Below are positions 7,184 to 11,168 of a stretch of DNA of 11,168 nt, piece after piece (position 1 is the first letter of the stretch; each line of letters starts with the position of its first letter). The stretch is taken from contig JASLOV010000227.1 of the NCBI GenBank assembly GCA_030745285.1, positions 1 to 11,168 on the forward strand, in the 5' to 3' direction. Position numbers and translations under genes: made by a program. Source of the DNA: Dehalococcoidia bacterium (GTDB lineage Bacteria > Chloroflexota > Dehalococcoidia > UBA2979). Below the pieces are notes generated by a model that made no database searches, was not told where the DNA came from, and saw nothing but the letters and a program-made list of their open reading frames with translations.

Positions 7184-8230
7184 CTAGAGGGTGGCGGGCT
7201 CAGTGTTGACGTCGCGGATCAGGTCCATGAAGCGGCCGATGGTGTCCAGTCGCTCTTGCATCGATTCACCCGCGGGGCCGGCGCTCAGTGTGGTGACGCC
7301 GTTGTCGCGGTAGGCGCGGATGCGTTCCTTCACCATCTCGTCGGTGCCGAGCAGGTTCGACTTGATCACGAAGTCGTCGGGGATCAGCGCCGCCGCTTCC
7401 TCCCGCCGGCGGTCGAGCCAGAGCCGCTGAACCTCGTCCGCCAGTTCGCCGTAGCCCTGGCGGACGTAGGCGTCCTTGTAGAAGTTGCGCTCCGGCGACC
7501 CCATGGCGCCGATCTCGAAGGCGAAGCCCGGCTTGCGGGGCTGGATGATCGCATCGAGGTCGTCGGAGAACTGCACCACGCCGCCGGCGCGGCGGTCGAT
7601 GGCGTCCAGCGAACGCCCGGTGCGCTCCGCGCCCGCCCGGATGGGGTCGATGAAGACGGCGGCGTGCTCCGCCATGAACGAGGACGCGATCCAGCCATCG
7701 GCGATCTCGCCGGTGATCTCCAGGCTGCGCGGGCCAAGCGTGGCGAGGTGAATAGGGATGTCGTGCGGCGGCGCGCTGGAGCGCAGCGCGCGACCCTCGC
7801 CGCCGGGCAACGGCAGTTCGTAGACCTGGCCCTCGTAGGCGACCCGCTCGCCGCTGGCGGCCAGGCGGACGATCTCCACGGTCTCACGCAGCCGCGTCAC
7901 CGCGCGCTTGAAAGTGACGCCGTGCCAGCCCTCGATCACCTGCGGTCCACTGGTGCCGAGCCCGAGCACGAAGCGGTCGTCGGACATCGAGGCGAGCGCC
8001 AGCGCAGTCATGGCGACGGCCGCTGGCGTGCGCGCCCCGACCTGCATCATGCAGCTGAGCTGCACCCTCTCGGTCTTCCCTGCGAAGTAGGCCAGCGGCG
8101 CGACGGTGTCGAAGCCCCAGGTCTCGCCGGTCGCGATCATGTCCACGCCCAGCCGTTCGACCTCGGTCACCCAGGTCGTTGCTGCCTCCCAGTCTTCGCG
8201 GGCGACGCCGATGCCAACGGAGACCTTCAT
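7184..8230 (-). CDS. LLM-class (F420-type) flavin-dependent oxidoreductase
   Basis: A 348-residue luciferase-like (bacterial-luciferase TIM-barrel) oxidoreductase. Seen: ETWGFDTVAPLAYFAGKTERVQL near 36-58, GVGARTPAAVAMTA-type strand at 63-76, the signature DRFVLGLGTSGPQVIEGWHG at 85-104, and PIHLATLGPRSLEITGEIADGW at 159-180. These patterns are typical of the F420-dependent subgroup seen in Actinobacteria and Chloroflexota rather than FMN luciferases, but the cofactor is an inference. Residues about 215-300 are an insertion or extended loop region rich in charged residues. The ATG at 8230 has GGGAGG eight bases upstream. It follows the lipoprotein gene by 56 nt. Its substrate is unknown; relatives act on a wide range of small molecules. 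Confidence 0.9.
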   Translation of the reverse strand: MKVSVGIGVAREDWEAATTWVTEVERLGVDMIATGETWGFDTVAPLAYFAGKTERVQLSCMMQVGARTPAAVAMTALALASMSDDRFVLGLGTSGPQVIEGWHGVTFKRAVTRLRETVEIVRLAASGERVAYEGQVYELPLPGGEGRALRSSAPPHDIPIHLATLGPRSLEITGEIADGWIASSFMAEHAAVFIDPIRAGAERTGRSLDAIDRRAGGVVQFSDDLDAIIQPRKPGFAFEIGAMGSPERNFYKDAYVRQGYGELADEVQRLWLDRRREEAAALIPDDFVIKSNLLGTDEMVKERIRAYRDNGVTTLSAGPAGESMQERLDTIGRFMDLIRDVNTEPATL

Positions 8231-8257
8231 CGTTGCCCTCCCAGTCGTTGCTGCCTC
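8175..8257. repeat. 14-nt direct repeat spanning the LLM gene start
   Basis: GTCGTTGCTGCCTC occurs at 8175-8188 (inside the gene) and again at 8244-8257 (leader). A shorter GCTGCCTCGC pair is at 8250-8259 and 8266-8275. It probably reflects local duplication or slippage in a GC-rich stretch. Confidence 0.4.
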
Positions 8258-8286
8258 GCTACTTCGCTGCCTCGCCCTCGCCGCGT

Positions 8287-9507
8287 TCAGCGCTGATACA
8301 TGAGCGCGGCGGCCGTGAAGCCCGTCACCTCGCTTGCGGACTTGCCCGGGAACGCCTCGACCCGCAGCCGCCGGTCTTCGACCAGCTGCAGCAGGACCGT
8401 GCCGCGAACCCCGGAGTCGCGGTTGCGGGCTTCGAGGCCCGTGACCAGGCTCTCCCCATCCCACGGCTGGCTCCCGGCCCAGCGGTCGTATCCCACGAGC
8501 TCGTAGACGACCAGCCCCGACGCCACCGAGACGTCGGCTGGGTCGGGTGTGTTCCCTCGCACTGCCAGCTGGACCGACTTCCCGTCGAAGGTTCCGATCG
8601 AGATCACGACGTGGGAAGGGACGAGGTGGTCGTACGCGATCGCGAGGTGACCGGCCCAGTAGCGCTGGGTATCCGTTCCCCGGTAGCCGCCGGTGCCCTC
8701 CTGGAACCAGTTGCCGACGAGGCGGCCATCGATGTCATAGTCAAAGCGGCCATCGAACGGCGCCTCGGCGCGCAGGCTGAGGGCCTCCATCTGCTGCCGT
8801 ATCGCTTGCGAGAAGTACTCGAATGGCGGGGCGGCGTGGATCTTCCACGGCTCTCCGGCATAGTGCTCCGGAACCAGCAGGCCGGGCAGGATCACATCGG
8901 TGTCGACGACGTTGTAATCGACGTTGCCGCGGTAGGTGCCGATCTGTTCGCCGGCCCGGAGCGCGACGTTGACGCGGGCGTACTGGCCGGGCGGCGGCGC
9001 GACGGCCGCCAGCGACGGAGACAGCGTCGCGACGTGGATGAAGATGCTGCTGATCGTGCAGGTGTGTTCGATCGTCAGCCGGTAGTCGTCGATCGCCTGG
9101 TTCGGGCCGTCTGAGAGGCTCTGGCTGAGGTGCTGGATGTCCTTGACGGTGCCGGCGGCGGGACTGAAGACGGCGATCTCTCGTGTCCGCTCTCTGTAGT
9201 TCTGAAAGTAGATGTGATCGACCGGCGTGACGTGCGAGCCGGACATCAGGCCAAGCGGCACCATCACCGCAGTCGCATCGAGGTCGACCGGCGCCGACTG
9301 GAACGTGATGCGCCCACCCTGGCACCCGCCGCCGCTTCCCGAGGCGGCGGCGGGTGCCTGCGCTGTCATGCTGCTCGCAGTGTCATCGGACCCGGTGCAT
9401 CCGGCGAGAACGAGGGCGAGGAAGACGAGAATTGCGCGCAGCGCGGTGCCCCCAGACGGTCGATGTTCGACCGTCGAATCATCGACGCTCCGACTCGCCC
9501 TCTGCAA
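8287..9507 (-). CDS. lipoprotein with degenerate M23-peptidase-like domain
   Basis: A secreted, probably membrane-anchored protein of up to 406 residues. Seen: a hydrophobic segment ending in the lipobox LAGC (C37), then a Gly/Ser/Ala-rich linker. Residues about 92-203 follow the strand order of an M23/LytM domain: DHIYF, VFSPAAGTVKDI, DYRLTIEHTC, IFIHVATL, RAGEQIGTYRG, VDYNVVD. The expected HxH zinc motif reads DYN, so peptidase activity is unlikely. Residues 205-406 are a separate region with FDYDIDGRLVGNWF and GHLAIAYDHL that I recognise only vaguely from uncharacterised proteins. Two cysteines (C62, C150) remain after processing and might form a disulfide. No ATG or GTG precedes the signal; the 9507 start is TTG without a clear ribosome site, whereas a CTG at 9441, preceded by GGGGG, would give a compact 15-residue signal. 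It diverges from the 66-aa gene. Confidence 0.75.
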   Translation of the reverse strand: MQRASRSVDDSTVEHRPSGGTALRAILVFLALVLAGCTGSDDTASSMTAQAPAAASGSGGGCQGGRITFQSAPVDLDATAVMVPLGLMSGSHVTPVDHIYFQNYRERTREIAVFSPAAGTVKDIQHLSQSLSDGPNQAIDDYRLTIEHTCTISSIFIHVATLSPSLAAVAPPPGQYARVNVALRAGEQIGTYRGNVDYNVVDTDVILPGLLVPEHYAGEPWKIHAAPPFEYFSQAIRQQMEALSLRAEAPFDGRFDYDIDGRLVGNWFQEGTGGYRGTDTQRYWAGHLAIAYDHLVPSHVVISIGTFDGKSVQLAVRGNTPDPADVSVASGLVVYELVGYDRWAGSQPWDGESLVTGLEARNRDSGVRGTVLLQLVEDRRLRVEAFPGKSASEVTGFTAAALMYQR

Positions 9508-9542
9508 CCATCGACGGAATCGCCGCCGCTGCCGGGGCTCGG

Positions 9543-9548
9543 TAGACT
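9543..9548 (+). promoter_or_regulatory. -10 element placing the start at the ATG (leaderless)
   Basis: TAGACT fits TANNNT and ends six bases before the ATG at 9555, so transcription would begin at or next to the start codon. No Shine-Dalgarno is present in the intervening bases, consistent with a leaderless mRNA. No clear -35 is seen. Confidence 0.5.
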
Positions 9549-9554
9549 GCTCCC

Positions 9555-9755
9555 ATGACGACCGGTAGGGACTCGAAACGAGAGTATCGCGAGGCCTGGG
9601 AGGCCTGGGAGGCCCAGCTTCAGCGGTTGCACGCCTTCTTCCTGGAAGGCGAACGCATCGATCCGCCGGTGCTGAAGGGGCTGCTCAATCGCGAAGCACG
9701 CACGAAGGAACAGTACGACGAAGCACGTCGGCGGCTGCTGGGGATCGAGGAGTGA
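9555..9755 (+). CDS. 66-residue charged helical protein of unknown function
   Basis: I do not recognise this family. The 66 residues are strongly charged, lack cysteines and membrane segments, and are predicted by eye to be two or more amphipathic helices (about 8-32 and 37-63). A 9-nt DNA unit repeated three times (9591-9617) encodes EAW-EAW-EAQ. The start codon fits the leaderless promoter just upstream, and codon positions show the GC pattern of neighbouring genes, so it is probably real. It is divergent from the lipoprotein gene (47 nt between starts) and lies 107 nt before ccdA, separated by hairpins. A small cytoplasmic adaptor or structural protein is possible, but no role can be assigned. 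Confidence 0.65.
   Translation: MTTGRDSKREYREAWEAWEAQLQRLHAFFLEGERIDPPVLKGLLNREARTKEQYDEARRRLLGIEE
9591..9617 (+). repeat. three tandem 9-nt units inside the small gene
   Basis: GAGGCCTGG at 9591-9599 and 9600-9608 is followed by GAGGCCCAG at 9609-9617. In frame they encode EAW, EAW and EAQ, placing tryptophans three residues apart on a helix. Confidence 0.85.
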
Positions 9756-9779
9756 GGCGGCGCGCCGGGGCGGATCACA

Positions 9780-9811
9780 GAGTGCTAACACTCCTGCGTG
9801 AGTTCGCTCAC
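9780..9811. promoter_or_regulatory. two adjacent small hairpins upstream of ccdA
   Basis: GAGTG-CTAA-CACTC (9780-9793) and GTGAG-TTCG-CTCAC (9798-9811) are perfect 5-bp inverted repeats, the second with a stable UUCG loop. The bases GAGTGCTAA at 9780-9788 equal one half of the HrcA CIRCE operator, but the other half is absent. They could end the 66-aa gene's transcript or act as an operator or leader structure for ccdA. Confidence 0.4.
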
Positions 9812-9862
9812 CACTGATCGAGCGTCGAGCACCGACAATATTGGTGTACCCGGGAGCTCCGC

Positions 9863-10690
9863 ATGACCACCACGGCCTCACCAGCACCGGCGGCCACGCC
9901 GCCCGCCCGGCGCTTCGGCTCCGTCCGCGGCGTGTTCGGCAGCGGCTACCCGCGCTCGTTCGCGATCGGGTCGGCGTTCTCCGTCGCCTGGTCGCCGTGC
10001 ATTGGGCCGATCCTCGGGGTCGTGCTGACGCTGGCGGCGACATCGGGCACCGCCTACCAGGGCGCAATCCTGTTGACGTTCTACGCGCTGGGGCTGGGAG
10101 TGTGGTTCCTGGCGTTCGGGGCGTTCTTCGGGTGGCTCTCGCCGCGACTGCGCCAGATCCAGCCGTACATGCCGAAGCTGATGATCGGCGCCGGGGCGCT
10201 CTTCATCGTCGTCGGCACGCTGATGTTCCTGGGGGAGTTCGCAAGACTCAACCAGTACTTCCAGTCGTTCGGCTTCATTTTCAACCAGACCGCATCCGCT
10301 GAAGAGGGGCTGAGTGGCGGCATCGACGGCTTCGCCGGGCCGGCCATCGCCTTCTTCGGCGGCGTCGTCTCCTTCCTCTCTCCCTGTGTCCTGCCGCTGG
10401 TGCCCGTCTACTTGGCGAACTTGGCGGGCGAGGCGATGAGCGGGACGGGCGACGCTCGTGCCGACCGCCGGCGGGTGTTCATGCACTCGGTGGCCTTCGT
10501 CGTCGGCTTCACGCTGGTCTTCGCCATCCTCGGGGCCTCGGTCGGGCTCGTCGGCAATCTCTTCCAGGCTCACATCGACACGATGACGCGGGTGGGTGGC
10601 CTGGTGCTGATCGTGCTGGGGCTGCAGGCGAGCGGCCTCATCCGCATTCCCTATCTGGAGCGCACATACCAGGTGCCGGCGCCTAACTAG
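9863..10690 (+). CDS. CcdA/DsbD-type thiol-disulfide membrane transporter with swapped halves
   Basis: A 275-residue, six-helix inner-membrane protein of the CcdA family, which carries electrons from cytoplasmic thioredoxin to extracytoplasmic thiol proteins for cytochrome c maturation or disulfide repair. Seen: helices at about 33-57, 66-90, 105-125, 157-188, 206-232 and 241-262. C46 in WSPCIGPILG and C175 in FLSPCVLPLVP are the two redox cysteines. In normal CcdA (for example B. subtilis) SPCxLPL is in helix 1 and TPCxGPI in helix 4; here the order is reversed, so helices run 4-5-6-1-2-3. Loops rich in Arg/Lys (16-31, 95-105, 199-204, 261-267) alternate with acidic or neutral ones, placing both ends in the cytoplasm. 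Start has GGGAG (9852-9856) six bases upstream. No thioredoxin-like or cytochrome partner is in the window. Confidence 0.9.
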   Translation: MTTTASPAPAATPPARRFGSVRGVFGSGYPRSFAIGSAFSVAWSPCIGPILGVVLTLAATSGTAYQGAILLTFYALGLGVWFLAFGAFFGWLSPRLRQIQPYMPKLMIGAGALFIVVGTLMFLGEFARLNQYFQSFGFIFNQTASAEEGLSGGIDGFAGPAIAFFGGVVSFLSPCVLPLVPVYLANLAGEAMSGTGDARADRRRVFMHSVAFVVGFTLVFAILGASVGLVGNLFQAHIDTMTRVGGLVLIVLGLQASGLIRIPYLERTYQVPAPN

Positions 10691-10728
10691 CCTCGCTTCC
10701 GGCTGGCGCCGGGGCGGGGGAGTCGGGC

Positions 10729-10748
10729 ACGGCCGCGGGCCGGGCCGT
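10729..10748 (+). terminator. possible hairpin after ccdA
   Basis: ACGGCC (10729-10734) pairs with GGCCGT (10743-10748) around an 8-nt loop, 38 nt past the ccdA stop. No T-run follows, so termination is uncertain. Confidence 0.3.
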
Positions 10749-10777
10749 TGCTCGCGAGGGGCCCCTCTCCCTAGAAT
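10748..10777 (+). promoter_or_regulatory. leaderless promoter with palindrome in the spacer
   Basis: A -35-like TTGCTC (10748-10753) and -10 TAGAAT (10772-10777) are 18 bp apart. The ATG at 10785 begins seven bases after the -10, as in leaderless genes, and no Shine-Dalgarno is present. The 12-bp perfect palindrome GAGGGGCCCCTC (10756-10767) sits almost at the centre of the spacer and could be a regulator site. Confidence 0.5.
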
Positions 10778-10784
10778 CATTGTC

Positions 10785-11168
10785 ATGACGATGGACCCCG
10801 ACTACGAGCTCGACCTCGACGAGATCCGTCGCGTGATCGACGACGCCGAGGTTTTCATCGTCCGCTTCCAGCGGTTCGAGCGGCGTCTGCTGGTCGACAC
10901 GCGCGTGGCCGAGGGCGACCCGCCGATGATCCGCATCGTGCCGCGGGTCTCGTCCGCCGCGGAGCGGTACCGCCACCTCCAGAAACTGCGCCCGGAGATG
11001 AAGCTGCCGGAGCAGATCATGGTCTTCAGCTGGCCGCGCCAGGCGCAGACGTTGCGGGACGCCGGCATCTGGGAGCAGATCGAGGCGCGCCTCGTAGAAC
11101 TCGGCGGCGCCGGCCTCCAGCGTGAGTGCGACGAAGCGTTCCACGAGCTGGTCTCTGCCGAACGCGCA
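10785..11168 (+). CDS. conserved-looking protein of unknown function, 3' end beyond window
   Basis: An open frame of 128 codons runs from ATG 10785 to the last base of the window without a stop. The N-terminus is acidic (DPDYELDLDEIRR), followed by EVFIVRFQRFERRLLVDTR near 22-40, IRIVPRVSSAAERYRHLQKLRP near 49-70 and PEQIMVFSWPRQAQTLRDAGIWEQI near 75-99. No membrane segment, signal peptide or cysteine-rich motif is seen; the only cysteine is in the C-terminal part of the visible region. I vaguely recall similar hypothetical proteins from Chloroflexota but know no function. The reading frame has strong third-position GC and a good leaderless promoter, so it is a real gene. An in-frame ATG at 10791 is an alternative start. 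Confidence 0.8.
   Translation, partial: MTMDPDYELDLDEIRRVIDDAEVFIVRFQRFERRLLVDTRVAEGDPPMIRIVPRVSSAAERYRHLQKLRPEMKLPEQIMVFSWPRQAQTLRDAGIWEQIEARLVELGGAGLQRECDEAFHELVSAERA

Noticed and set aside
6650..8296. 548-aa plus-strand open frame
   Set aside because: It is antisense to the LLM oxidoreductase and GNAT genes, both of which have clear family motifs; the frame is a GC-rich shadow.
9780..9788. CIRCE heat-shock operator
   Set aside because: Only the GAGTGCTAA half is present; TTAGCACTC is not found nine bases away.

Overview
The window is high-GC bacterial DNA with short intergenic gaps. It contains ten complete protein genes and an eleventh that runs off the right edge. Family content (F420-type luciferase-like oxidoreductase, SDR, MDR dehydrogenase, epoxide hydrolase, formamidase) together with promoter-to-ATG spacing suggesting leaderless mRNAs fits a Chloroflexota bacterium, perhaps Dehalococcoidia-like. 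That placement is inference; there is no rRNA or other marker gene here. I see no mobile element, CRISPR array or confident RNA gene.

Layout. Positions 1-491 hold no convincing gene: a 9-bp hairpin at the left edge, a segment resembling a tRNA 3' end near 398-428, and a 30-nt perfect palindrome at 440-469 that probably terminates the leftward adh gene. Two leftward genes follow: a zinc-type alcohol dehydrogenase (492-1562) and a nucleoside hydrolase (1742-2683). A rightward SDR (2897-3700) diverges from them across an intergenic region with nested inverted repeats. From 3734 to 9507 six genes run leftward with gaps of 41-132 nt. In transcription order they are a lipoprotein with a degenerate M23-like domain, an LLM-class oxidoreductase, a spermidine-acetyltransferase-like GNAT, an epoxide hydrolase, a CinA-like domain protein and an acetamidase/formamidase. 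The layout suggests a broad small-molecule catabolic or detoxification cluster, but no single substrate ties it together. The right end (9555-11168) is rightward: a 66-aa charged helical protein, a CcdA/DsbD-type membrane thiol transporter, and the start of an unrecognised protein.

The most notable feature is the CcdA gene. Its two three-helix halves are in reverse order: the half normally at the C-terminus (SPCIGPI motif) comes first and the half normally at the N-terminus (SPCVLPLVP motif) second. Charge distribution in the loops fits a circular permutation at the cytoplasmic TM3-TM4 loop that keeps every helix in its native orientation. Other points of interest are a CinA-family protein with both expected catalytic residues replaced, a pseudo-peptidase-like lipoprotein, and a palindrome sitting inside the promoter spacer of the last gene.
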